Positions 1 to 8,500 of a stretch of 64,000 nt of DNA are shown in pieces. Within the stretch, counting starts at the first letter, position 1, and each line of letters starts with the position of its first letter. Both the position numbers and the translations under genes were made by a program. The notes below the pieces were generated by a model, which ran no database searches, had not been told where the DNA came from, and worked only from the letters and a program-made list of their open reading frames with translations. The stretch is from Rhodococcus sp. WMMA185 (GTDB taxonomy: Bacteria; Actinomycetota; Actinomycetes; Mycobacteriales; Mycobacteriaceae): contig NZ_CP017014.1 in assembly GCF_001767395.1 (NCBI RefSeq), forward strand, positions 930,001-994,000, written 5' to 3'.

Positions 1-757
1 CGAGCCCGGCAACTACGGAATCGATCGACCCGAGGACTTCGAGTCTGCTGTCGTAGCCACGCGCGTTGTAGCGGGTGTTCGAAACAACTGCGAGGGCGCC
101 GCTGTCGAGGGTCAATACCGCAGCGGCAGTATCGACGTCGCCGGCTTCCGCGATCGCCGGATCGCCCTGGTTGGTGCCGGTGGCGAAGACTGAAACCACT
201 TCACGGCCACTGACCCAGCGGACGATGTCGAAGTCGTGTATAGCGCAGTCGCGGAAGATGCCGCCGGATTGGGCGATATACGACACGGGCGGGGGAGCAG
301 GATCGAGCGTGGTCGATCGCAGCGTGTGCAGCCACCCCACGTCGCCGGCACGAACCGCATCGTATGCGGCGACGAACGCCGGATCGAAGCGTCGTTGGAA
401 TCCGATCTGGACGGGTACCGTCGTCTGCTCGACCGCCCGCAGAACTCGCAGCGACGATTCGATGGACTCGGCGACCGGCTTCTCGCAGAACGTGGGGATA
501 CCGCGCTTTACCGCGGCCTCGATCAGCTCGGCATGCGAACCGGAGGACGCCGCGATGAGTACCGCGTCCACACCCGACTCGAACAGTGCGTCCTGGTCAG
601 GGGCGGCTGCGACGGCGAGTTCGGTTGTCACGTCACCGATTCGGTTCGCGTCGGCGTCGGTGACGACGAGCGCATCGACTCCGTCCATGCCGATCAGGTT
701 TCGGGCGTGGTAGCTCCCGATACGGCCGAGGCCGATCACTCCCATGCGAGCGCCCAT
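1..757 (-). CDS. Gfo/Idh/MocA-family oxidoreductase (inositol 2-dehydrogenase-like), C-terminus cut off by window edge
   Basis: The reverse strand encodes an N-terminal Rossmann dinucleotide-binding stretch (GVIGLGRIG) followed about 90 residues later by PTFCEKPVAES, which holds the EKP motif typical of Gfo/Idh/MocA dehydrogenases. These enzymes oxidise or reduce sugars and cyclitols with NAD(P). The reading frame is open to base 1, so the C-terminal part lies outside the window. Two in-frame ATGs, at 757 and 745, can serve as start; neither has a strong ribosome site. The gene diverges from a LacI-type regulator, an arrangement common for sugar or inositol catabolism. That suggests, but does not prove, an IolG-type role. 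The family is confident, the substrate is not. Confidence 0.8.
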   Translation of the reverse strand, partial: MGARMGVIGLGRIGSYHARNLIGMDGVDALVVTDADANRIGDVTTELAVAAAPDQDALFESGVDAVLIAASSGSHAELIEAAVKRGIPTFCEKPVAESIESSLRVLRAVEQTTVPVQIGFQRRFDPAFVAAYDAVRAGDVGWLHTLRSTTLDPAPPPVSYIAQSGGIFRDCAIHDFDIVRWVSGREVVSVFATGTNQGDPAIAEAGDVDTAAAVLTLDSGALAVVSNTRYNARGYDSRLEVLGSIDSVVAGL

Positions 758-798
758 CAGCGCAAACCGTCGATCATGTTTTGGTCCCTAGGGAATCC

Positions 799-849
799 AT
801 GGGTTTAGTCTGGCTCTCACGAACACCTCGAGCAACAGTTGAAACCCAT
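799..849. promoter_or_regulatory. Inverted half-sites in the divergent promoter region (possible LacI operator)
   Basis: The 118-bp gap between the oxidoreductase and the LacI gene carries ATGGGTTT at 799-806 and its exact inverse AAACCCAT at 842-849. LacI-type repressors bind inverted repeats and often autoregulate divergent promoters. The 35-bp spacing is wide for one dimer site, so this could be two half-operators or chance. Confidence 0.3.
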
Positions 850-875
850 CAAATATCCATCATTGCGAGGTACTT

Positions 876-1898
876 GTGTCGCGCCGGTTCAAGGTACGAG
901 AGATTGCGCAGCAGTCGGGCCTCAGCGAAGCCACTGTGGATCGGGTGCTCAACGACCGACCCGGGGTGCGGGAGGGGACCAGGGCCGAGGTCGCGCAGGC
1001 GATCACCGATCTCGAGCGTCAACGCACGCAGCTCAAATTGGTCGGGCGCAAGTTCATCGTCGACGTCGTACTGCAGGCGCCGGTCAGGTTCACCGATGCA
1101 GTCAGGGATGCGCTCGAGAGGGAACTACCCACACTTGCCCCAGCGGTGGTGCGATCGAGGTTTCATTTCCGCGAAACCGGGTCGGTGGATGCGATGACGT
1201 CGACACTCGAGAAGATCCGTAGCCGGGGTTCGCACGGCGTAATCATGAAGGCTCCCGACACCCCCGAGGTGTCAGCGGCGATCGACAGATTGGTCGGCGC
1301 CAAGATTCCAGTGGTCACGTTGGCAACCGATGTTCCTGGCAGTCGCCGCGCCTCGTACATCGGTATCGACAATCGTGCAGCCGGAGCCACCGCGGCGTAT
1401 CTGATCGATCAATGGCTCGGCGATCGTCGCGGCACCGTACTGGTCAGCATGAGTAGTGGGTTCTTCCGCAACGAGGAGGAGCGCGAGATGGGGTTTCGCT
1501 CCGCCATCCGCATGTGCGCCGCGCCCAGGCGCCTGATCGACATCCCGAACAGTGACGGTCTGGACGAGACCAGCGGGCAATTGGTTCGACTCGCTCTCGA
1601 GTCCGATCCGGACATATGCGCCGTGTACTCGATTGGTGGCGGAAATCTGGCGACGGTGGACGCGTTCGATTCGGTGGGCCGCGAGTGCGCAGTGTTCATC
1701 GCGCATGATCTGGACGAGGACAATCGGAAACTGCTGGGGGAAAGGAAGATCTCAGCGGTTCTCTACCATGATCTTCGGGCCGATCTTCGTCAGGCGTGCC
1801 AGGTTGTCATGAACGAGCACGGGGCCATGGGTGCACGTTTCGCCTCCACGCCGTCGCCGGTTCAGGTCGTGACGCCGCTCAACATGCCGCCCATCTGA
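876..1898 (+). CDS. LacI-family transcriptional regulator
   Basis: This 340-residue protein begins with a LacI-type helix-turn-helix (VREIAQQSGLSEATVDRVL, residues about 7-25), followed by a periplasmic-binding-protein-like effector domain (IGIDNRAAGATAAYL near 165, then YSIGGGNLATVDAF and FIAHDLDEDNR). The start is GTG at 876, with GCGAGG a few bases upstream. It diverges from the Gfo/Idh/MocA gene and probably represses that catabolic unit until a sugar or cyclitol binds. The effector cannot be read from sequence. A strong hairpin follows the stop codon. Confidence 0.9.
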   Translation: MSRRFKVREIAQQSGLSEATVDRVLNDRPGVREGTRAEVAQAITDLERQRTQLKLVGRKFIVDVVLQAPVRFTDAVRDALERELPTLAPAVVRSRFHFRETGSVDAMTSTLEKIRSRGSHGVIMKAPDTPEVSAAIDRLVGAKIPVVTLATDVPGSRRASYIGIDNRAAGATAAYLIDQWLGDRRGTVLVSMSSGFFRNEEEREMGFRSAIRMCAAPRRLIDIPNSDGLDETSGQLVRLALESDPDICAVYSIGGGNLATVDAFDSVGRECAVFIAHDLDEDNRKLLGERKISAVLYHDLRADLRQACQVVMNEHGAMGARFASTPSPVQVVTPLNMPPI

Positions 1899-1903
1899 CA
1901 AAC

Positions 1904-1935
1904 AAGTGGCCCTCCCGTGAACGGGAGGGCCACTT
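1904..1935. terminator. Bidirectional terminator between lacI-type gene and sdhB
   Basis: A perfect 15-bp stem (AAGTGGCCCTCCCGT and its complement) with a 2-base centre sits between two convergent genes, 5 bp after the regulator stop and 17 bp before the sdhB stop. It can terminate transcription from both sides. Confidence 0.85.
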
Positions 1936-1951
1936 GCTTGTCAACAAACGT

Positions 1952-2731
1952 CTACCGCGCGAACAGCAGTGCGCGCTTGACCTCTTGGATTGCCTTGGTC
2001 ACCTGGATGCCGCGGGGGCATGCGTCGGTGCAGTTGAACGTGGTGCGGCAGCGCCACACACCCTCCTTGTCGTTGAGGATGTCGAGGCGCTCGGAAGCCC
2101 CCTCGTCGCGGCTGTCGAAAATGAACCGGTGAGCGTTCACGATCGCTGCCGGACCGAAGTAGCTACCGTCGCTCCAGTACACGGGGCACGACGTCGTGCA
2201 GCACGCACACAGGATGCACTTGGTGGTGTCGTCGAAACGTGCCCGGTCTTGCTGGCTCTGGATGCGCTCGCGGGTGGGCTCGTTGCCACTGGTGATGAGG
2301 AACGGCTTCACGGCACGGAACGCGTCGAAGAACGGTTCCATGTCGACGACGAGGTCCTTCTCCACCGGCAGGCCCTTGATCGGCTCGACGGTGATCGTGA
2401 CCGGCTTGCCGTCCTTGGGCAGCATGTCCTTCATGAGGATCTTGCAGGCCAGGCGGTTCACGCCGTTGATCCGCATGGCGTCCGAACCGCACACTCCGTG
2501 GGCGCAGCTACGCCGGAACGTGAGGGTGCCGTCGAGGTAGCCCTTCACATACAGGAGCAGGTTCAGCATGCGGTCGGTCGGCAGGGCCGGAACCTGGAAG
2601 CTGTCCCAGTACTGACCCTGGCCGGACTCCGGATTCATCCGTGCGATCTTGAGGGTGACCATGACGGCGCCCTCGGGGACCGGGGGAAGGCTCGCCGTGT
2701 TCTCGCTCTTGTCGACTACAGGTGCGCTCAT
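1952..2731 (-). CDS. sdhB: Succinate dehydrogenase iron-sulfur subunit
   Basis: This 259-residue subunit passes electrons from the flavoprotein to the membrane anchor in complex II of the TCA cycle and respiratory chain. It has the ferredoxin-like N-terminal cluster ligands (CAHGVCGSDAM) and two C-terminal ferredoxin motifs (CILCACCTTSCPVYW and CTDACPRGI) that hold the [4Fe-4S] and [3Fe-4S] centres. The ATG overlaps the sdhA stop by one base, so the two are translationally coupled. It is the last gene of the sdhC-sdhD-sdhA-sdhB operon. Confidence 0.97.
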   Translation of the reverse strand: MSAPVVDKSENTASLPPVPEGAVMVTLKIARMNPESGQGQYWDSFQVPALPTDRMLNLLLYVKGYLDGTLTFRRSCAHGVCGSDAMRINGVNRLACKILMKDMLPKDGKPVTITVEPIKGLPVEKDLVVDMEPFFDAFRAVKPFLITSGNEPTRERIQSQQDRARFDDTTKCILCACCTTSCPVYWSDGSYFGPAAIVNAHRFIFDSRDEGASERLDILNDKEGVWRCRTTFNCTDACPRGIQVTKAIQEVKRALLFAR

Positions 2732-4482
2732 CAGTACTTACGCTCCATCGGCTCGTAGCGGGTCTGGACCACCGGCTTGTAGTCGAGACGGATGTCGGAG
2801 AGCAGGCCGTCGCCCTCCTTGTAGGCCATCGTGTGCTTCATGTATTCGGCATCGTTGCGGTCCGGGTAGTCCTCGCGTGCGTGGCCGCCGCGCGATTCCT
2901 TGCGGTTGAGCGCGCCGACTACGGTCACCTCCGCCATCTCGAGAAGGAATCCGAGTTCGACGGCCTCGAGAAGGTCGCTGTTGTAGCGCTTGCCCTTGTC
3001 TTGCACCGTGATGTGGTTGTAGCGCTCCTTGAGCGCGCGAACGTCCTTCAGTGCCTGGGTCAGACGCTCCTCGGTGCGGAACACGGAGGCGTTGTTGTCC
3101 ATGGACTGTTGCAGCTCGGTGCGGATGTCCGCGACGCGCTCGTGGCCGTGCTCCGACAAGATCGTGGCCATCCACTCCTCGACCATCGTCGCGGGCGATT
3201 CCGGCAGGTCCACGAACTCGGTGCTGTTCGCGTGCTCGGCCGCGGCGATGCCGGCACGACGGCCGAAGACGTTGATGTCGAGCAGCGAGTTGGTGCCGAG
3301 ACGGTTCGCGCCGTGTACCGAGACGCAGGCGCACTCACCGGCGGCGTAGAGCCCCTGCACGATCTCGTCGTTGTTGCGCAAGACCTCGCCGTTGATCCGG
3401 GTCGGGATACCGCCCATGACATAGTGGCAGGTTGGGTACACCGGAACGGGTTCGGTGACCGGGTCCACACCGAGGTAGGTGCGGGAGAACTCCATGATGT
3501 CGGGGAGCTTCTCGTCGAGGACTTCTTCGGAGATGTGGGTGACGTCGATGTAGACGTAGTCCTTGTTCGGGCCGGCTCCGCGCCCCTCGAGAACCTCGAG
3601 CACCATCGACCGGGCGACGATGTCGCGGGGCGCGAGATCCTTGATGGTCGGGGCATAACGCTCCATGAACCGCTCGCCGTCGGCATTGCGGAGGATGCCG
3701 CCCTCACCACGAACGGCCTCGGAGATGAGGATGCCGAGCCCTGCCAGCCCTGTCGGGTGGAACTGGTGGAACTCCATGTCCTCGAGCGGAAGACCCTTGC
3801 GGAAAATGATGCCCATGCCGTCGCCGGTGAGGGTGTGGGCGTTGGACGTCGTCTTGTACATCCGGCCCGAGCCGCCCGTGGCGAACACGATTGACTTCGC
3901 GTGGAAGACGTGAATCTCGCCGGTCGCCAGCTCGTACGCGATGACACCCGTCGCGACGGGGCCGTTCTCCGTTTCGGTGATCGCGATGTCGAGAGCGTAG
4001 AACTCGTTGAAGAACTCGACGTCGTGCTTTACGCAGTTCTGGTACAGGGTCTGCAGGATCATGTGGCCGGTACGGTCCGCCGCGTAGCATGCGCGGCGCA
4101 CCGGCGCCTTACCGTGATCGCGGGTGTGACCACCGAAACGACGCTGGTCGATCTTTCCCTCGGGCGTGCGGTTGAACGGCAGGCCCATCTTCTCGAGGTC
4201 GAGTACGGCGTCGATGGCTTCCTTGGCCATGATCTCGACCGCGTCCTGGTCGGCGAGGTAGTCGCCGCCCTTGACCGTGTCGAAGGTGTGCCACTCCCAG
4301 TTGTCTTCCTCCACGTTCGCCAGCGCGGCGCACATACCGCCCTGAGCCGCGCCGGTGTGGCTGCGGGTGGGGTAGAGCTTGGTCAGTACCGCGGTGCGCG
4401 CGCGGGGACCGGCTTCGATCGCTGCGCGCATACCGGCACCGCCGGCACCGACGATGACCACGTCATAACGGTGTTCCTGCAT
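2731..4482 (-). CDS. sdhA: Succinate dehydrogenase flavoprotein subunit
   Basis: This 583-residue catalytic subunit oxidises succinate to fumarate. It has the N-terminal FAD-binding motif (VIVGAGGAGMRAAIEA) and SHTGAAQGG, where His42 is the expected site of covalent FAD attachment. Length and the downstream substrate-site block (HQFHPTGLAG) fit SdhA. It starts 15 bp after the sdhD stop and ends in a one-base overlap with sdhB. The order sdhC-D-A-B is the usual actinobacterial one. Confidence 0.97.
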   Translation of the reverse strand: MQEHRYDVVIVGAGGAGMRAAIEAGPRARTAVLTKLYPTRSHTGAAQGGMCAALANVEEDNWEWHTFDTVKGGDYLADQDAVEIMAKEAIDAVLDLEKMGLPFNRTPEGKIDQRRFGGHTRDHGKAPVRRACYAADRTGHMILQTLYQNCVKHDVEFFNEFYALDIAITETENGPVATGVIAYELATGEIHVFHAKSIVFATGGSGRMYKTTSNAHTLTGDGMGIIFRKGLPLEDMEFHQFHPTGLAGLGILISEAVRGEGGILRNADGERFMERYAPTIKDLAPRDIVARSMVLEVLEGRGAGPNKDYVYIDVTHISEEVLDEKLPDIMEFSRTYLGVDPVTEPVPVYPTCHYVMGGIPTRINGEVLRNNDEIVQGLYAAGECACVSVHGANRLGTNSLLDINVFGRRAGIAAAEHANSTEFVDLPESPATMVEEWMATILSEHGHERVADIRTELQQSMDNNASVFRTEERLTQALKDVRALKERYNHITVQDKGKRYNSDLLEAVELGFLLEMAEVTVVGALNRKESRGGHAREDYPDRNDAEYMKHTMAYKEGDGLLSDIRLDYKPVVQTRYEPMERKY

Positions 4483-4497
4483 GAAAACTGTGCTCCC

Positions 4498-4956
4498 CTA
4501 GCTCGCCGAGATATTGGGGTCGAATGTGAAGATGACGTACGTGCCGAGGCCCATGATCAGGATCATCGACAAAGCGAGGATCGTGTTGAGCCAGAAGCGT
4601 GTGGAGTCCTTGCGGGCATAGTCCGCGATGACTGTGCGGAGCCCGTTTCCGCCGTGCAACTGGGCGAGCCAGAGCATTGTCAGATCCCAGACCTGCCAGA
4701 ACGGGCTGGACCAGCGGCCGGCGACGAATGCGAAGTTGATGCGCTGCACTCCGTCGTCGAGCATCAGCATGATGAAAAGGTGGCCGAGCACCAAGAAGAT
4801 CAGCGCGAGCCCGGAGAATCGCATGAACAGCCAGGCATAGAGCTCGAAGTTGTTTTTCGAGGCTCGGCGCGGGGAGCGCGGGTTGTCCAGGCTGGCGGGC
4901 CGGTCGTAGGTCTTGCCCAGCGTCTTGGCTTCGGGGCCGTGGGTAGATGCAGTCAT
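4498..4956 (-). CDS. sdhD: Succinate dehydrogenase membrane anchor subunit
   Basis: This 152-residue hydrophobic protein has three predicted membrane segments (around LFMRFSGLALIFLVLGHLF, WQVWDLTMLWLAQLHGG and LNTILALSMILIMGLGTYV). RFSGLALIFLVLGHLF places a His in the region expected for haem b ligation. It sits between sdhC and sdhA with only 2 bp to sdhC, which fits the anchor role in complex II. Sequence conservation in this family is low, so the call rests on operon position, size and topology. Confidence 0.93.
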   Translation of the reverse strand: MTASTHGPEAKTLGKTYDRPASLDNPRSPRRASKNNFELYAWLFMRFSGLALIFLVLGHLFIMLMLDDGVQRINFAFVAGRWSSPFWQVWDLTMLWLAQLHGGNGLRTVIADYARKDSTRFWLNTILALSMILIMGLGTYVIFTFDPNISAS

Positions 4957-4958
4957 GG

Positions 4959-5363
4959 TCAGTGCCCCGCAAACATGTTGTAGAAGATGCGGCCTGCCCC
5001 CGGAATCATCACCAGGAACCAGATCGCGAGGATTACCCAGAGCATCAGGCGCTGGTACTGCGGTCCCTTGGACCAGAAATCCACCAGCATCACCCGCACG
5101 CCGTTCAGTGCGTGATACAGCACTGCGGCGACGAGCGCGATTTCCATGAGGCCGACGATCGGGTTCTTATAGGTCTCGATGACGCTGTCGTACGTATCGG
5201 GGTTCACGCGCACCAGTGCGGTATCGAGCACGTGCACAAAAAGGAAGAAGAACGTCAATACGCCCGTGATCCGGTGTAGTACCCAGGACCACATTCCGGG
5301 GTCGCCCCGGTAAAGCGACCGCGTGCGCTCCTTGGCCGGAGCGGCTTCAGTCGTAGTACTCAT
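4959..5363 (-). CDS. sdhC: Succinate dehydrogenase cytochrome b556 subunit
   Basis: This 134-residue membrane anchor has the family signature WSWVLHRITGVLTFFFLFVH near its N-terminus, with conserved Ser and His residues for quinone and haem, then two more hydrophobic helices. An upstream in-frame ATG at 5426 exists, but ATG 5363 is preferred: GGAGG lies 11 bases before it, and MSTTTEAAPAKERTRSLYRGDPG is a typical SdhC beginning. It is the first gene of the operon and diverges from cdd. The 250-bp gap up to cdd must hold both promoters. Confidence 0.93.
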   Translation of the reverse strand: MSTTTEAAPAKERTRSLYRGDPGMWSWVLHRITGVLTFFFLFVHVLDTALVRVNPDTYDSVIETYKNPIVGLMEIALVAAVLYHALNGVRVMLVDFWSKGPQYQRLMLWVILAIWFLVMIPGAGRIFYNMFAGH

Positions 5364-5613
5364 CGAGTGCTGTGCCTCCAAGGTCATTGGTGGACGGGGC
5401 CGAGTCTGCGCAGCTTCTGCGTTCAACGTGGGACTCGACGTGATCCTGAACCGACTTCTGTGACTCTAAACCCAACCAAAAGGGGGGAACTAATTCACCT
5501 CCGAGTTCGTACCGCCCGGTGCGAAGAAAGTTAGGTTTGCCTGTCCATTGCAGGCTCGGCGATCCAGAGTGAATCTCTGCATCCATTCAGTGCGCGTGAT
5601 TGGATGGAGAACT

Positions 5614-6018
5614 ATGGTCGAGATCGATTGGAAATTGTTGCGCGACAACGCGCGTGGGGCGGTGAGCCGGGCCTACGCTCCGTACTCGGGATTTGTGGTG
5701 GGGTCGGCGGCGTTGGTGGACGATGGGCGAATCGTCGTCGGATGCAATGTGGAAAATGTCTCACACGGCCTGGGCCTGTGCTCGGAGTGTGTACTTGTCG
5801 GTAACTTCATGGCGGGTGGCGGAGGAAGGTTGGTCGCAATCACCTGCTGTGGTGAGGGTGGCGAGATCCTCGTACCGTGTGGCCGCTGCCGCCAGATCCT
5901 CTTCGAGCACGGCGGCCCCGGATTGCTCGTCGACCACAAGGCGGGCCCGCGTCGAATGGAGCAACTGCTGCCGGATGCGTTCGGTCCGGAGGAGGAGGAA
6001 AGGCTCCGCCATGCATGA
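5614..6018 (+). CDS. cdd: Cytidine deaminase
   Basis: This enzyme deaminates cytidine and deoxycytidine to uridine and deoxyuridine in pyrimidine salvage. The protein (134 residues from ATG 5614) has the zinc site of the homotetrameric class: Cys56 and catalytic Glu58 in LGLCSECVLVG, and Cys89/Cys92 in PCGRCRQ. The longer frame from 5548 is not needed, because GGATGGAGA precedes ATG 5614. The stop overlaps the deoA start by 8 bp, so the two are coupled. cdd-deoA-add form one salvage operon. Confidence 0.95.
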   Translation: MVEIDWKLLRDNARGAVSRAYAPYSGFVVGSAALVDDGRIVVGCNVENVSHGLGLCSECVLVGNFMAGGGGRLVAITCCGEGGEILVPCGRCRQILFEHGGPGLLVDHKAGPRRMEQLLPDAFGPEEEERLRHA

Positions 6019-7306
6019 TGCCGCGTCGATCATCGCCGCCAAGCGGGACGGCAGAGAACTGTCCGGCGCAGAGATCGACTGGGTCGTCGAGTCATTCACC
6101 CGCGGGGTCGTGGCCGACGAACAGATGTCGGCACTGGCCATGGCGATCTACTTCCGCGGGATGACGCGCGCCGAGGTGAGCTGTTGGACCACCGCGATGA
6201 TTTCCTCCGGCCGGCGCATGGATTTCACCCACCTCGGCCGTCCCACCGTGGACAAACACTCGACGGGCGGTGTGGGCGACAAGATCACGCTCCCGCTCGC
6301 GCCGCTCGTCGCCGCGTGCGGTGCGGCCGTACCTCAGCTGTCGGGACGGGGGCTCGGGCATACCGGCGGGACCCTCGACAAACTCGAGTCGATCCCCGGT
6401 TGGCGCGCCGACCTCGACACCACAGAGATGGTCGAGATCCTGTCCGACCGCGCTGTCGGTGCCGTGGTCTGCGCGGCGGGAGCAGACCTCGCGCCGGCTG
6501 ATCGGCGGTTGTATGCGCTCCGCGACGTAACCGGGACGGTCGAATCGATCCCGTTGATAGCCAGCTCGATCATGAGCAAGAAGATCGCCGAGGGCACCGG
6601 TGCGCTCGTGCTGGACGTCAAGGTTGGATCGGGCGCGTTCATGAAGAAGTTCGACGACGCGCGGGAACTCGCCCAGACGATGGTCGATCTCGGAAACGAC
6701 GCCGGCGTGGCGACGACGGCGCTGCTGACCGCGATGGACGCACCTCTCGGTCGCACCGCGGGCAACGCCCTCGAGGTTCGGGAATCGCTCGACGTGCTCG
6801 CCGGAGGCGGTCCGTCCGATGTTGTGGAACTCACCCTCGTGCTGGCACGAGAAATGTTGAATGCAGCCGGAATCGACGGAATCGACCCTGCCGACAAGCT
6901 CAGGGATGGGTCTGCCATGGACCACTGGCGGAAGATGATCGGTGCCCAGGGCGGCGACCCCGAGGCCCCGTTGCCGCAGGCCCGGCACACCGAAGTGCTG
7001 GTGTCCGAATCGGACGGTGTGGTGTGTGGGCTCGACGCCATGGCGGTGGGGGTGGCCGCGTGGCGCCTCGGCGCCGGACGCACCCGTCAGGGTGATTCAG
7101 TGCAGGCTGGGGCAGGTGTGGAGTGGCACGCCAAGCCAGGGCAGGAGGTATCCGCGGGAACCCCCCTCGCCACACTCCACACCGACACACCCGAACAGTT
7201 CGCGGCGGCGAAAGCCGCGCTTACCGACGCATGGACCATTTCCGAGGGCGCGGCGTCGGCAAATCAATCACTCGTCATCGAGCGGATCGACATTCCGTCG
7301 GGATAA
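6011..7306 (+). CDS. deoA: Thymidine phosphorylase
   Basis: This 431-residue enzyme cleaves thymidine or deoxyuridine to the base and deoxyribose 1-phosphate. The signature KHSTGGVGDK (residues 82-91, phosphate binding) is exact, with the glycosyltransferase family alpha/beta body (SGRGLGHTGGTLDKLES) and a C-terminal pyrimidine phosphorylase domain. It starts at ATG 6011 inside the end of cdd, and add begins 9 bp after its stop. Confidence 0.96.
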   Translation: MHDAASIIAAKRDGRELSGAEIDWVVESFTRGVVADEQMSALAMAIYFRGMTRAEVSCWTTAMISSGRRMDFTHLGRPTVDKHSTGGVGDKITLPLAPLVAACGAAVPQLSGRGLGHTGGTLDKLESIPGWRADLDTTEMVEILSDRAVGAVVCAAGADLAPADRRLYALRDVTGTVESIPLIASSIMSKKIAEGTGALVLDVKVGSGAFMKKFDDARELAQTMVDLGNDAGVATTALLTAMDAPLGRTAGNALEVRESLDVLAGGGPSDVVELTLVLAREMLNAAGIDGIDPADKLRDGSAMDHWRKMIGAQGGDPEAPLPQARHTEVLVSESDGVVCGLDAMAVGVAAWRLGAGRTRQGDSVQAGAGVEWHAKPGQEVSAGTPLATLHTDTPEQFAAAKAALTDAWTISEGAASANQSLVIERIDIPSG

Positions 7307-7315
7307 CGTCGACGC

Positions 7316-8401
7316 ATGACCGCACTGGATCTGTCGGCCCTGCGCCGAGCGCCGAAGGTGTTGCTGCACGACCATCTCGACGGGGGTCTGAGGCCTGCGA
7401 CGGTTCTCGAGCTCGCCCGTGACACCGGCTACGATGCGCTGCCCGCAACAACTGCGCCGGCACTTGCGGAGTGGTTTCGGGAAGCCGCAGGCAGTGGCTC
7501 GCTCGAGCGATATCTCGAGACGTTCGTACACACTGTCGCCGTCATGCAGACACCCGCCGGGCTCGAACGGGTAGCCCGTGAGTGCGCCGAGGATCTCGCC
7601 GAGGACGGCGTCATCTATGCAGAGATCCGCTTCGCGCCCGAGCTGCATCTCGAGGAGGGCCTCACCCTGGACGAGGTCGTCGAGCAGGTCCTGCTCGGCT
7701 TTCGAGCGGGTGAGTCCGCGGCCGAATCCGATGGCCGGCGGATTCGGATCGGGGTGCTCCTCACCGCGATGAGGCACGCGGCACGCTCCCGGGAGATCGC
7801 GGAACTGGCGGTTCGGTTCCGCGACCGCGGCGTCGTCGGTTTCGACATCGCCGGGGCCGAAGCCGGAAATCCGCCCAGCCGCCATCTCGATGCCTTCGAG
7901 TACATGCGGGGAAGCAACGCGCACTTCACCATCCACGCGGGGGAGGCATTCGGTCTGCCCTCCATCCACGAGGCCATCGCATTCTGTGGGACGGATCGAC
8001 TCGGCCACGGGGTCCGCATCGCCGATGACATTCATATCGGCGAAGACGGCATCCCCGTGCTGGGCAGGCTGGCGAACTATCTGCGGGACAAGAGGATTCC
8101 CTTGGAGCTGTGTCCGAGCTCCAACGTCCAGACCGGTGCGGTCGACGCGCTCGAGAACCATCCGTTCGACCTGCTGGCCCGGCTGCGCTTCCGGGTCACC
8201 GTGAACACCGACAACCGCCTGATGAGCGATACCAGCATGAGCCGCGAGATGCTGCGACTGGTCGACACGTTCGGATACGGCTGGACGGATCTCGAGCGCT
8301 TCACCATCAACGCCATGAAGTCGGCGTTCATCCCCTTCGACCAGCGACTTCAGTTGATCGATGAGGTCATCAAGCCGGGGTTCGCCGTCCTCGTGGGCTG
8401 A
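7316..8401 (+). CDS. add: Adenosine deaminase
   Basis: This enzyme converts adenosine and deoxyadenosine to the inosines. The protein is 361 residues, with the metal-binding HDHLDG motif (His18 and His20), then [19 protein letters not shown], the CPSSNVQT region and a late NTDNR block, in the order of the ADA fold. It is last in the cdd-deoA-add run. The 3' end runs into a 25-bp tandem repeat that also invades the convergent gene. Confidence 0.95.
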   Translation: MTALDLSALRRAPKVLLHDHLDGGLRPATVLELARDTGYDALPATTAPALAEWFREAAGSGSLERYLETFVHTVAVMQTPAGLERVARECAEDLAEDGVIYAEIRFAPELHLEEGLTLDEVVEQVLLGFRAGESAAESDGRRIRIGVLLTAMRHAARSREIAELAVRFRDRGVVGFDIAGAEAGNPPSRHLDAFEYMRGSNAHFTIHAGEAFGLPSIHEAIAFCGTDRLGHGVRIADDIHIGEDGIPVLGRLANYLRDKRIPLELCPSSNVQTGAVDALENHPFDLLARLRFRVTVNTDNRLMSDTSMSREMLRLVDTFGYGWTDLERFTINAMKSAFIPFDQRLQLIDEVIKPGFAVLVG

Positions 8402-8412
8402 TTCTCGTTCCA

Positions 8413-8500
8413 CGCAGGCGGGCCTGCTCATTCCTCCCGCAGGCGGGCCTGCTCATTCCTCCCGCAGGCGGGCCTGCTCATTCCTCCCGCAGGCGGGCCT
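8413..8500. repeat. 25-bp tandem repeat, 3.5 copies, at the 3' end of the convergent gene
   Basis: The unit CGCAGGCGGGCCTGCTCATT plus CCTCC occurs at 8413, 8438 and 8463, with a 13-base partial copy at 8488. Copies are identical. The rightmost part is the coding end of the reverse-strand gene (ArgLeuArgGluGlu-stop), so the repeat arose by duplicating that gene's last codons and stop into the gap after add. Confidence 0.95.

Noticed and set aside
2722-4983. Long forward-strand frames (to 390 residues) opposite sdhA and sdhD
   Set aside because: They mirror well-supported genes, have no motif, and arise from the high-GC codon pattern of the opposite strand.
8413-8500. 25-bp repeat considered as a small CRISPR or iteron
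   Set aside because: Copies are directly adjacent with no spacers, and derive from the coding end of the neighbouring gene. No replication gene is near.
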